From contig NC_088775.1 of NCBI RefSeq assembly GCF_954871325.1, positions 64,147,561 through 64,211,560 of the forward strand: a stretch of DNA of 64,000 nt. The letters run 5' to 3'. The position numbers and the translations under genes were made by a program. The number at the start of each line of letters is the position of its first letter. Position 1 is the stretch's first letter. The notes under the pieces were generated by a model, which was given only the letters and a program-made list of their open reading frames with translations, was not told where the DNA came from and ran no database searches. This stretch comes from Gordionus sp. m RMFG-2023 (Eukaryota; Nematomorpha; Gordioida; Chordodea; Parachordodidae). Below are positions 1 to 13,100 of the stretch, piece by piece.

Positions 1-479
1 CTTCCATCATTTTAACAAATTCTTTTTTCTCAACTATATAAAATAGATAAATTCCTGCCATTTTGAAACATTAAATTCCGGAAAATATGTTAATTTTCAC
101 ATGTTTTTATGCGTGAATCGGGGAAAAAAACAGTTTAAAAATTTCACGGCTAAAAAAAATCATTAAAAATATTATGAATCATTTGGTAAATTGTTGAAAT
201 ATAAAATCTGGTGGAATGGTGGTTGATAAAATATGATGTAGATAGATTTTTTTTTTTAAATATTTTAATTTAATTTTCAAAATTTTTATTTTATTTATTG
301 CTTTTTAAGTAAAAAAATAATTTTTAAAAGGATCGGGATCAAATATTTAAAAAATGATCTCGATCACGATCTACAATTTAAGGTCAGGATCTTAAATCCA
401 AGAAAATTGACAAATTTAGGATCGAATCCATGATCGGCGATCTTTTGATTCGATCCTTTAACAACTCTGAATCTTGACA
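1..479. other. AT-rich flank, no gene seen
   Basis: No coding signal is visible. From about 330 to 470 there is a degenerate, loosely palindromic stretch rich in GATC and GATCGA words, directly beside the fossil reverse-transcriptase element. It may be part of a terminal repeat of a neighbouring element, but I see no clean partner. Confidence 0.4.
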
Positions 480-2695
480 TACCAGTGATAGTATATGCGT
501 AATGATTCACCACTCCTAATACCTTGGCCTCAAGCAAACGTTCTAATTCTAAGTGTTGATATGCATGGCGCCTGAAGACTTCTAGACATTTTTCAAGTCT
601 TCTTCTTGTATTAGTATCGGAACTGATCATTTCCGCTTCGAGATTTATAGGGATACCGAGGTATGTGATATACGGCGTAGAGTCTAATACCGATTTTTCC
701 CTTGAGATTTTGAGTCCCCAGCCTTCCAGAGTGCATCTTAGTGATTGTAGACCATATGACGTCACTCTTGTTGTCTCCATAGATTAGTATGTCATCTAGA
801 TATACATTGTTATGTGCCCTCCTGACCGTTTGTGCGCACGCGTCCAGAATGATTGACTGCAAGCAGTAGGGGCTGAAAGACGCGCCCATAGGTAAAATCT
901 TTTATGCATAACTTGTTCCGTTAATATGAAATCCAAAAAACATTCTTACTTGTTTCGCATAGAGTATCGAAAAGAAGGCGTATTTAATCTCAATCTTGCA
1001 TGCGAACTTAGCCTTTTCAAGGTTCCCTGACATTAGCGGGATGGATTTGAGTCGGAAAGGGTAATGAAGAAAATTTTTAGACACTTTGGAGAAATCGCTG
1101 ATGACTCCCGGGGAACCGTTAGCTTTGAGTATTACGAAGGGGGAACAAATCTGGCTGGAGTCGGAGGGCTGGATTATATCGGCTTCAAGCATTTGGCGAA
1201 CGATGTCTCTATATCTATTAAAGATAGGGAAGTTGTTGGGGTGCCGAAAATAGTGGTTGTCGTTACGGGTGATCCTTAGGTGATCTAATCTGGGGCGGAA
1301 ACCTATGTAAACCTAGACATTAGCAGCCCGGACGTAAGTCTCGCTTTACGAATATCTAAGCTGGGCAGTGCGCGGAGTTGTTCATCCGTGAAGGACGCGT
1401 TTTCGTTGCTGATACCGTTGAGAATACCAAGCTTGTTGAGCAGCTTGACCCCACCTGGGGCATACCAGAATCATCGTCGTCATTCAAAATAGAATCATCA
1501 AGGTCAAAGATGATAGATCTAACACCGCTATCACCGCTGCTGCTCTAAGACCATGATGTCGTGGTCGACTCCGGGATCCACTATTCGGGGATGCCCAAAT
1601 CTTCGGACTGGAAAGAAGGTACGTCCGAATCCGAGTCAGCTGGTTGACCGGCAAGCAATGGATCCGAGTTTTCGGGAATGGAAAGAAGATTTTTGTCATT
1701 ATCGCTTCCGGAATCCACGCCGTCATCAGGAGAAAACAGTTGACCACTCAGTTCTCTTAGGTAAGCGTTTACCCTTTTAAGCCAGTCTGGGAACTGCATT
1801 GACTCTCCTCCTTGGGCCGGTGGACCGATGACGGACACGCGCTTCCCATTGGTGCATGTTGATATGCCCTAAAAAGAGTTGTTTGGTATTGGGTGGCCCT
1901 AGAAAGGGACGTTGGGTATTGGGGGGAGTAGAATGTAATTGAGAAGGAAGAAAAAGGGGGTTAGACGGAGTGAGTCAATGAGTCATATCCTCTTCTTGCC
2001 CCTTGCGGCGGGCGCCCTTTTCAGGCCGTCTGCGGTAGGATGTGGCGGGGCCTCCCCGGCCCCTATCTCGAAAGGGCCGTGCATCTGGGACAATCTTAAT
2101 TTCTTCAGCTCCCAGAAATTGCTATTGATAACATGTCATTTGCTTTGGCAGTTAAGCAATTCCAATGTATGGCCAGAGCTAGGACGCGTATACGTTTCGT
2201 CATAGCCTCGATCAATCGGGAGTCCGAATCTACAGTGAGATATTCGACCACTTCTTTAATATGCTTGATTTCGTGTTTGTTCCTATCGTTGGTCTAACAT
2301 TTTGGCGCCGCTAAATCCGTGTTGAGACCCGCCCATCATTGATGAGCTTCGCGTATTTCTCTTCGTTTGTGAGCGGTAGCTGTAATGGTTGTGGAAGTGG
2401 AGGGGTAGCCGGTCTACTTTCCCTACGATACGGGGTCGACGTGGCACTTCTGGCCGGTCCAGTATGACGTGTCTCGTTTCTATTCACTCTCGTTGTCAGA
2501 GATTCCAATCGAGAGACATTATTATCGCTGTCATTATAGCTGATATACCCGCATCACTTGGAGATACTTCAAGGGAGTTATTTGGCGTTAGCTTATTGGA
2601 CGCCTATCCTAGAATATTGGCACTCGGTTTCGACGATTGGGCAGCTTGCCCCAAGACATTAGGTTGCATAGCTTGTGGATTCTTAGGCTTGACTT
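480..2695 (-). mobile_element. Broken reverse-transcriptase retroelement (LTR/DIRS kin), fossil
   Basis: A block of near 50% GC inside DNA of about 25% GC. On the minus strand it carries parts of a reverse transcriptase: the N-terminal finger/palm region lies around 902-1192, and the region with the catalytic YLDD box and the following GW..L/KS..L and YLGI motifs lies around 480-890. Upstream of these (1,450-2,690) is a Ser/Asp- and Pro/Arg-rich segment that looks like a gag-type leader. The RT motifs resemble LTR or tyrosine-recombinase (DIRS-like) retroelements rather than LINEs. No integrase, recombinase or clean terminal repeats were found in the window. It is broken in several places and is a decayed, incomplete copy. 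Its base composition still contrasts sharply with the host, so it is not extremely old. Confidence 0.7.
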
Positions 2696-5600
2696 AATAA
2701 TTCGACAGTATATGGTAATATGATAAATTGAATAATAATAATAATAAACAAGTATGATCGAAAATACAATAATATTAATTATTTATTTGATTTTTTTAAA
2801 TATCAGTTTATTCAATAAAAAATGGCTCTCTTTTTATTTATTTTTTCACATTCAATTATTTAATTAATATAACATTGATTAAATAAATTGGATTATAAAT
2901 TGGATCTTCAAAATGTAATAATATAATTTTAAACCGTTATAGGAAATTTTATTGCAAATTACATTTATAGAGATCAATACCACGTAGTGTAATATGTGAT
3001 TTAAATTAATTAAGGAAGTTATCATTACAATTATTAGGAGAGCACAATGATGTATTTATACTATTTGATTGACAATAGCCGGTTATAACGCCATTTTTGT
3101 GGTTTGCACTTTGATCAATTGTTATTATTTATCTTAATAAGAATGTACATTATTGTCATTTAATCTATATGCCTAGCACAAAATGGTATTACAGCTGACT
3201 CCTATATATGGACACTTGTATTTATTTAATGAAGGAATCGCCAATCTTCTAGTACACACATCATTGAAAGAGCAATATTGTCCCATAACTCTTTTTTGTT
3301 TAACTTCTTGGAAGTGGAGAGAAATGTGGTTGGATCTTTAATTTTCGTGGTTCAAGATATTCTTAGGATTTGTCAGGTAATCTCAGGGTGTTATAATCAA
3401 AGCACAGAACTCTTAGATATTCCTCTTACCTATTGTAGTAAATAGGAGATACACTCAGAGAGAGGGAGACTTAACCGCTTCTAACCTGGCTCACTTAATG
3501 ATTCTTGATATTATGTCTGAATTTGTGGTGTTGAGAAATCACGAAAAGTAATTATTAAAAGATTAAGATGGGGAGTTCTGTAACTGGGTTAAGGTATAAT
3601 TTGTAGTTATAGAAGAGGGGTTAAAGTCTTGAAAGTTTTTTATTAGAATAATTTTACAAGCAAAACAATTTTGTTATTTGCTACCCCAGGCGATATGCTT
3701 ATAAATTAACCAAAAAAACTATTCGTGGTAATTAAAGTATTGCTTAGCACAAATTTAGAGATAAAGAGCTAAAGCACGTTTGTCAACGATATTCGAGCTT
3801 CAATTTGAAAGAAATATTTAAAAAAAACACTTCATTATTTTAATTGAATTTAAATGTAAATAACACAAACAATTTTGCATTTTTCAAGGCAAAAAAAACG
3901 ATTAATTTATGGTCACTATTTTATTCATGGATTCTCCTATGAACGCTTATATATAAATTAGTGGTTGAAAAAATACCGCACGACAAAATGTTTTCGTTGC
4001 GTGTTTTAATATTTGAAATAAATTTTAGAAAAAAATATTTCAATAAAAATAAGTGAAAAGCCAATTATTTTTTAAATATGTAGCTTCAATATCCATTTAA
4101 TACTGCTTCCCTCACTTTAGAAAAATCCAGACTATGCCTATGAACTATTAATACATTTTCATTTTAATATTATTTAATATAATGATTAATAATTATTTTT
4201 TTAAAACTAATTTAAAAAAAAATCTAATTGGCATGTCACTGATATGTATATAGGTTTAGTCAGTAGAATGACAATATCCATTTATTAAGATCAAAGCAAA
4301 TATTATATTACAAAAAGAATAAATGAACAGACTTATATTATATTATTATAATTTTCTTTGATTTACAAATTTAATAAGGATTATATATATTATATTATAT
4401 TTTGTTAAATAATGGATAATCAGTATGATAAAAAAATTAAATACACTTATTTAGTTTTGATCGCAAAAGCCGAACTTTCCTTTTGAATGATTAATTTGCA
4501 ATTATAAAAGTATAAATAACAATCAATTATGTTTTTAGAATTTAAATTTATACATAGGAGAGGCTATATAAAATTTAATGTCAGAAAAAAGCAAAGTTTT
4601 ATATTATATATAATATGATACCAAATCATTATTTTATAGCAAAATGAAATATGATACTATAATAAAAAATAGCATAATCTAATTTTGTAAAAAATTTCGT
4701 GGTCTTCTTTGTAAATATATATATATATATATTATTATTTTAATTACCCACGATCATTTTCAAAAATAAAATAATTAGATCAGGATTGCTAACTTTTGGC
4801 TTCCCGGAAAAATAATTAGGCGCCCTTAAACCCTAAGAAAAAGAAATCCAAATCAAGATTAGCAATAAAAAACAAAGAAATACAAATCTATTAGAAAGAA
4901 AAATGAAATACAAATCAAAACTAGTAAAATAATGAAGAAAATCAGAATTAGCACAATGAAGTAAAAACCCAAATCAAAATAAGCTTTAAAAAAGGATTTA
5001 AATAGCAAAAAAGAATAAAATTAAAATCAATGCACAAGAATAATATAATTTTATAATTTTGACGCCTGGGCCCCCCGCTCCCCCTTTAACATGAATTTGA
5101 GATAATTCGTTTAATATATTGATTGATTTATAATTGGTAAGTCATCAAGAAGATTGGAGTATACTTTCTTTCAAAATCATATAGCATTTTTAAACTAACA
5201 ATAGAAGAAAATAGGAAAAATTCAAGAGTAATAGCTTACTCCTATTAAATATAATCAAATATTTTCAATAATCTTTATTAGTGTTGCATCTGTATAGGTC
5301 TAATATTATATCAGTTTAATCACATAACTCAAATTTGAAATTAGTTAGAACATTTTATTAATCTAAATGATGATATTAAAATTTTTAGGATTTAGCTCAA
5401 TTATTTCCAGAAGAGCCCTCCTCCCATGTTCTAAAAATTTGACGATTACCGTTCTAATAGTCCCGTCTTGGAACCGATTACGCAATTTATTTAAAACACC
5501 ATCCCAATTTCCATGCATATCTTTATTTTTTTTATGAAATTGTTAATCAAGGTTTAATGAATTTTTTTATCAGTTCAATTATTATGCATTATGATATTTA

Positions 5601-5862
5601 TAGATATAGATTCATTTATAAGTTACAATCACATATATGGTATAGGTTATGTTGAAATAAGGATTTATTCGCAATTCGCAAGTGAGGGTTTGAAATATCT
5701 TACTTTTCAATAATCTACCAGGGCGAGTTTTAAATTACAGGAGTCCAACATGTGGACTATATTTAATATATGGAATCAGAGTTGCCTATCCTCTCTATAT
5801 TTTATGATTCTCCATAATACTCCTTTGTTAATATCTATTTAAAATAATTATAAGAATCAATT
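2696..5862. other. AT-rich intergenic stretch
   Basis: No gene is recognised. A patch of higher GC at about 3,020-3,620 has no open frame and could be a remnant of an element linked to the fossil at 480-2,695. An (AT)n microsatellite lies near 4,717-4,731. From about 4,830 to 5,045 the + strand is very A-rich and almost free of T-runs, with words like AAATACAAATCAAAA recurring. This is a low-complexity, strand-asymmetric tract. Confidence 0.5.
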
Positions 5863-5880
5863 GGGGGGGGGGGGGGGGGG
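5863..5880 (+). repeat. G18 homopolymer
   Basis: Eighteen consecutive G bases in AT-rich DNA. Shorter G or C runs recur at about 10,410, 10,846, 14,090, 48,575, 55,965, 56,718 and 63,550, several of them inside or at the ends of inverted-repeat elements. Confidence 0.95.
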
Positions 5881-8800
5881 TTGTAACTAAGCCATTTCAC
5901 AAACCACGTCAAAGGAAAAAATTTTCTTTGACATTTTTATATTTCTCCCACAAAATAAATTTTTTGCCAAATTTCTCCCGCAATTTGAAAATTTTGACCT
6001 GGAATACATTTCCATTAAAATCTATTTATCCTCATCTTAGGTTCCTCCCCCACCCTCGCCCGTTCTTTCAGCTCAAAGTAAAAAATAATTCCGTCATAAC
6101 TTTAATTTCTTTATCTAAAGACATTATAGGATTTACTTGCAACTTATCACCTTGTCACTATTTATTATTTATAATCTCAAGGGATTCAAGAATTCTTTTT
6201 TTTATTTACATGAATTTTTTTTTGATTAATATTTTTGGAGCTAGCCTTTTTATAAATTTTATAGTTTTATACCAATATGACGATCAAAGGATTCACGTGC
6301 TCTACCACTGTGATATAAGGGTGAACACAGAATAATAAATATATAATGTATTATTTTGGATATCAGTATCAGGAAAATGTTTTGGCCTAATTTTTAAATC
6401 TGTAACATTTTTTTTAATAAGCAAATTTTACCTGATTTATGGGTTTGAATATTTTGAAGTAAAGCCACTTATATATCTCACGTGACTTGATTTTTAGAAT
6501 TTTGATTAGTTTAATAAAGACATGATGCAATTGTCCAAAATTGTTGGACAATTCTATCTTAATGTATTATTGCCTTCGGAGAGTAAATAAGCCAGATATC
6601 AGCAGAGATCAAAATTTTAGGCCCAGTGGAGATTTGAATTTTTCAGGCTAGGACCGGGTCGGGTATAGAAAATTTTTATTTTCAAACCCCGCCGGGTTCG
6701 GATTTTTTCGGAAAATTTTGACCTGGCCTTGTTTTTTATTTTTGATTATTTTAGGGTCCGGCCCTTATTTTTAAAGTCATATTATATTTCTACACGATCC
6801 AGGACGGGTTTCCGTCCTGAAAAGATTTACATTGAGCAAGCATAAGAAATAACAAAAAAAAATTTTAATATGTCGATGTGTCATTTTTTCAGCTTTGAAT
6901 TATATTTTGAGTCGTTTTAAAAATTTTATAAAATTTATTTTGCAGAAATTATCCCAGAATATGTAGAAAATCTGCATTTTGATTTTTGGAACCATGATCT
7001 TTGAAATTAATATAAAGTATATTCGTTTTCCCATAGATTTTTTTAAAATAAATTATTCATAAGTTGAATAAAAAATTGTCTGAAATACATATGGTATATA
7101 TTCTATACATACTGGAATACACTTCCATTAAAATCAAATTTTAAAAATTTAAAAACATGCTCAATAGGTGATTTAGAGTCGAAAAATTAACACACTGGCT
7201 GAGAAGAAAAAACGCATACGCTAACATATATATATATATATATATCTGTCTCCCGAAATATTTCAGAATTTTGTTAAAATCAAAAATGATTTGGGCCAAT
7301 ATTTTTCAACTTTAAAACATTTATAGCCATGTGTATCTAAATTTATTTTTAAATAAATTGGCATAATGATATCTTAAATTTTGCTCACCCCTATGCTAAA
7401 TCGTTGATATACGCTACTGGCTTTTGATACAACAAAAGACTAATGATATAGTTTTTTTCTATTATCATAGCAGCTTTTAATAGAAAAATATATAGAAGGG
7501 GATTGAAAAATGTTATAATTTGATATGAAACGACATTTTCTTTCCATTTTTGTACTATAAAATTATCGAAAATAAAGGTTTCTGCACACATTTTCCATAT
7601 TATACCTATAAAAACCAAATCCTGTTTATTAAATCAGCATTTAATCATTCTCATGTAACATTCATTTACAATATACTATAACCAGCATGGCCCTCAAATG
7701 CTATTCCTTCATGTATATTCTAGTATATTATTTCAGTTATATTAGTCTTTTTAGCTGACTCTTAAAATTTTCTTCCAAATAGCTACATTATATGTTCACA
7801 TATATTTGTCGTATTAGCTGACTCTTAAAATTTTCTTTTTACCAAATAACTATATTATATAATCTAGGTAAATATTAATAAATTTAAATCAACCATGATT
7901 GAAAAGTGGCTTTATAATGAAAATATGATTATAAATAAAAATAACATATTATGGTATATACCTTTGATTGACGTATTTATAAAATAAAAAATATAATTTT
8001 AAAATAAATTGTATATAGAACCAATTGTTTATAAAAAAAGTATCTCTATATCATTTACAGAGCCTCATTAACATTTCTAAATGGTCAGGAGTAACGTTTA
8101 TCTAACTTTCTTATCAATATTATTCCTTAAGACAATAATAACGTCGACAAGTTATACTTTAACTTTATGGAATATGTAAGAAAATTAAACTTTTTAAAAC
8201 ATTTTATATAACAAAATATGTTGTAAGTTATAGAGAAAAATTGAATAAATATTATTTATAATAAATTTTATAAAATTCAAATATATTAGCTTTTCGTGGC
8301 AATTTTACAATAAAGGCTTAATGTCCGTTTTAATTCACCCGTATTAAACAAAAGAACTTAAATTAAAGGTTAAATTAGAATTAGAAATAAATATAATTAT
8401 AAAATTGCAAATTAAATTAGAATTTTATTTAATGCAATAAGTTATAAATCAGGGCCATAAATACGGTTGGGCAACATTTCAAATAAGTTTCTGCCAGCCT
8501 ACCCGCAACGGACTTTTTTTTTAATTCGTTTAAATTAAAATAAATTGTTCAAAAAATAAGTGTAGATTTGAGAGACATGGAATCATGCGAGCCCAAAAAG
8601 GCAAACACCAATAAAATCAAAACTATTTTAATATTTTAAATAAATATTAAATCATTATACTTACTTTAACACTACTTATATAAACGGAACACATATTCAT
8701 TTTTACAAATAAAAATTTCGGGGATGGATGAGCCTTACCCTAAGAAAGGTTGAACTTAAACATGAGGTTATGGTGATAACTAAGATTTGTTCGTATTTTG

Positions 8801-8985
8801 ATGAAAATTATATAACTTATAAAATATCTATGTACTTGAAAATAATATTTAAAATCATAATTTCTGCTCATTATATAAAATTAAAAATTGATGGCTCAAA
8901 ATAGTTCAAACCCTAGTTTTTCTCGCTTATACATAAAATAGTTATTAGGTTGTTTTAAAAAATTACTTTTCAAATATACATAATT
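5881..8985. other. AT-rich intergenic stretch
   Basis: No gene is recognised. The 135-codon open stretch at 5,928-6,335 is hydrophobic, low in complexity and has no motif, so I treat it as chance. Degenerate GGGTCGGG/GGCCTGG words at 6,640-6,800 belong to a dispersed decayed repeat also seen near 38.0, 43.3, 43.7, 44.6, 47.4 and 50.3 kb. An (AT)n run lies at about 7,219-7,237. Confidence 0.5.
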
Positions 8986-9200
8986 AGTGTTGAAATATCC
9001 GATTTGGGTCGATTTAAAAAAAATGCCTGGTTACGATTTTAGCCAAATAATGTTACGCAGGCCTATAAATTTTGCTCATAGATAACAGAAAAGTTTGGAC
9101 CTCTATTTACCAAATCTTGAGTCTTATATAATACTCTTTTGGCTAAAATTTTGACCAGACCGTTTTTAAAAATAGACCCGAATGGGGTCTTAGTAACACT
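8986..9200. mobile_element. Miniature inverted-repeat element (AGTGTT family)
   Basis: Begins AGTGTTGAAATATC and ends in AACACT. The two halves pair as imperfect inverted repeats of about 60 bp: GGGTCGATTT...GCCTGGTTA...TTTTAGCC on the left pairs with GGCTAAAA...GACCAGACC...GACCC on the right. It encodes nothing. A CATAAT word on both sides suggests a target duplication. It shares terminal AGTGTT and the same layout with the element at 9,551-9,773. Confidence 0.65.
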
Positions 9201-9550
9201 AACCATAATATTGTGTTATAAAAATTTTAAAAATATATAATTATTTATTTACCTTTTGTAAATTTAACTATTAAAGTTTATACTAGACTAAAAAGGGTTT
9301 GCAAGAATCCCTGTTCTAAAAGAACACCAGTCACCTCTAATATGCAAACTTTATCATCTAATATAATAGCATAATCTTAGAGTTAGTTATACAAATAACT
9401 ATGTCCTAATATAGACTAAATATACATATTTACAAAAAATAGCCCCTCCCCATTGGTACCATCTTGAAGAAAAGATTATAAGATAGAGGTCTGTATAATA
9501 TATTAGAATATTCAGAATTATAAGAATTCTTTTTTTTTCTAATTTCAATT

Positions 9551-9773
9551 AGTGTTGTTAAACGGATCGATATAAGCCAATTTTTAAAAACGGCTAACTC
9601 AACAATATAGCCAGGAAAATTTTGCCATAACGTCGAGGTTTCGCCAATAGATGTTCAATCCTATGTGCCATCGATGAGAAAAATCTTTAGACTTGCATAA
9701 TATATTTCTGGATAAAATATTGAGTTAGCCGTTTTTTAAAAATCAGTTCAAATTGACCGTTTAACAACACTCA
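9551..9773. mobile_element. Miniature inverted-repeat element, AGTGTTGTTAAAC family, copy a
   Basis: Termini AGTGTTGTTAAACGG and CCGTTTAACAACACT, with subterminal AAAACGGCTAACTCAA mirrored by TTGAGTTAGCCGTTTTT. The 8 bp TTTCAATT stands directly on the left (9,543-9,550) and again two bases beyond the right terminus (9,774-9,781), as expected for an hAT-type 8 bp target duplication. There is no coding capacity. Relatives lie at 31,151 (split), 34,543 and 54,521. Confidence 0.8.
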
Positions 9774-10133
9774 TTTCAATTATTTTATTTATTTTAAAAA
9801 ATACAATGATATATTTATAAAAATAAATAAGAATAAGAAATCCGTCATGAGTTCCAGGTAAAATTAAATAGTTCGCGGGACAGAATTTATCTAAATTTTT
9901 ATACTAAAATCTTAAAAAATTATAGCCTTGAGGATCTAAAATAGAACCTATTAGGATAATGAAAATTTGATGGGTCGTGATATTTCTGACTTATGACCTT
10001 TCAGTTGTTTTAATAGTATCATTTGGGTTAGCTGAGAGACAGATGAATTCCTAAATGAATTGCTTACCGAATTTGTAAGAATTTGGAGCTAAAAACAGAT
10101 TATCTTACTTTATTTATAATCAATAGTTAGGCA

Positions 10134-13100
10134 CATAGGCGTAGTCAGAATTATGCTAGACGGAGGGGAGGGGGCTATTAGGTTGATGTTTCTCTACAAA
10201 CTTTATTAGAGGTCTTTAAGACCACATATTGCAAGCATTTGGCTATGTTATATTTTTTAAAGATATTTTGGGCTTTCACTTTTTTTATAAAAATGCCTTT
10301 TCTCTAAAATTTTGAATTATAGTCATTATTTTAAAAAATTATTAACTTTTACTTATCTTTCTTCAATAGTGATACAATGTATACATTTTTGTGGGAGAGG
10401 GAGGTTATGGAGGGGGGGGGGGTGTGGGGGTGCCTCTAAAACTATTAATCGTTAGAAAATTAGTATATATCGTCAACTGATCATCATAGTATTTATTCTA
10501 TATCCATTTTTTTAATTTTTCAGAAGAGCATTTGAAAAATATGTTTTCTTTTATTTTAAGAAGGGACCTGAGTGAACAGAATTGTTGCACTTGGGGTAAG
10601 CTTTTATAATTTTCTGAATAGCAATTATAACAGAACCTTCGTATTAAATCGCGAAAAAGAAAACCGAACAGATATAATTTTTTTGAACCTGTTTTAACCT
10701 GTTTTGTTTATATATAAAGTGTAAATTAAAGGCCATCAGGCGCGTAACCAATGGGGGAAAGGGAATATCCCCCCCCCATAGCAAATTTGCCTGTTCTCGT
10801 AAATATCATTTAAGCTAATAAAAAATTTCCCCCTACACACCTTGCCCCCCCCCTTCCTCATCTGAATTCTATGTATTAATTAGAGTGTTGGTAAATAAAA
10901 TTCATGAAATATGCCCCTTATGCAATAAATCTACAAATATTACCAAAGCCAGAAAGTTTCATATCCATGGTCTCCCATCCTCCAGATGTCGAGGTTCAGG
11001 TCTACCAAGTATAATGCCGATCCTCCTCCCTTCAGTCTATTAAATCTAGCCAGCCCTCCCTTTCCTATTGGCGCTTCTGATTTGTCTCCCAATCAACAAA
11101 CTCCCAACATACAATCATGGGCCAATAATTTTTTATCTCTACCCAACTTTCTTACCATATCTCGCATGCCACGGGGTGCTCACAATTCTTTTGCAGACTC
11201 CTTCAACAAGTTAATCCTATTGACAGTAAACAATCCGGGAAACTTTTCCAATTGGAAAAACATACTATGTTTTACCAATCTCATCCTTAAAATCCCTGAT
11301 AATAAAAATATCCTATTATCCAAACATATTAAATCATCTATATCCCTGTTCAACCCGGATTCCAAACAAACCACTACACCTCGTAACTTCCTTTCAATCC
11401 ACTTTCCATTGCCCGGGGCTAAAATAGTTTCAAACAAAATAAATAGCCTTAATATAAACTCAGCTCTCCGGACTATGACCTCTGAAGACTCCTTAGCTCC
11501 TAACAATGAGTCTACCTTATAAGCTCTGCTTCTAAAACACCCTATATGTGATTCAGAATTTGCCTTCTCAAGCCAAATCGATCATATAGCCCCCGAAATC
11601 AGTATTGATGAGACAATCAAAGCTGTTAGATCTTTTAAAAGAGACTCTTCCGGAGGTCTTGATGGCATTCGTGCTATCTTCATACAAGACATTTTAAAAC
11701 CCAACATTTCTTGTAGAGCTCTTTTACAGAACCTTATCAGGTTACTAAATATAATTCTTAATTGATCCCTCCCATCACCTATCCTTCCTATTCTCTTTGG
11801 CGCCCGCCTTATCGCTCTCAAAAAAAAGGATGGGGGTATTCGCCCAATAGCTATCGGGTCGTTTTTCCGTAGGACCTTTTCTAAGATCATCGCTTCACGA
11901 ATAAAGGAATCCCTTTCTTCATTCTTGTCGCCACTTCAACTTGGGTTTGGTGTTCCTGGAGGCTCTGAAATTTTCGCCCACCTTGCTCGTTTAACTATAG
12001 CTAACTGTATACTTGATGACGTGGTCCTTAAACTGGATTTCAACAATGCATTTAATATTATAAAACGCCAACACTTAGTTCCTCTATTTTGCAACCAATA
12101 CCCCGAATACTCTACATACATCCTCCACAGCTATTCGAGTCATTCTTTTTTAAAATACAATGATAATTTAATCGTATCTCAGGAGGGAATTCAGCAAGGT
12201 GACTCCTTAGGCCCAGCCCTCTTTTGCATCGGAATCCACAAGATTATCCAGGATATTCATTCTAAATCTAACCTTACTTTAAATTCCTGGTATCTTGATG
12301 ACGGCATTGTCTCGGGCAACCTCTTCTCAATCATGTCCATTCCCCTCATCATTGAGAATCTCTCTCATATAACTGGACTAACTCTTAACCTCCCCAAATG
12401 TGGGATTTGTTTCTTAAATCCCAATTCTATCCCTTCAGACATGGCATTTCACGTCATCAACGTAAATGAGATGACTCATCTTGGATCACCTATAGGAGGT
12501 GAAAAAGCCATCGAGACATTTTTAAACAAATCCCTCAATAATTTATCCCAAATTAAATACATTATTTAATTACCTCCCAGCCCATCAATCTTTTTTTTAA
12601 TAAAAAATTATTTCAACATACCTAAAATCCTTTATGCCCTGAGATCCTCTTCGATCTTTAAATGCCGTGACTTGCTAGTTTCTCATGAAACCCAAATTAA
12701 GGGTCTTCTTGAAAACATATTAAACCTTAAATTTTCCAATTCATCTTGGCTTCAAGCCACTCTTCCCAGCAAATCTGGTGGTATTAGTATCCGATCCCCG
12801 ATACAACTTTCCCTCTCAGCCTTTATCTCATCTCGTCTTGTTGCACAATCTATAATCGACAATGGATCCACTCCTTCAGACACTGACCTCTTACAGGCCT
12901 TCACCATCTGGGACAGCAACTGCTCACCCACCCCTTGTCGTCTGGCTTCCAGCATTCAGAAAGATTGGGATGCTCCTCTGATCGCCCGTTCCGTTGAATG
13001 CCTTATTTCGAACAGGCCCTTTGAGAACAATCACAATATATATGCAAGCTCAGGTTACGAATGGCTCAAAGCCATCCCCAGTTCAAACCTTGGCCTCCTT

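Noticed and set aside
5928-6335. 135-codon open frame on the + strand
   Set aside because: Hydrophobic, low complexity, no motif or splice context; chance frame in AT-rich DNA.
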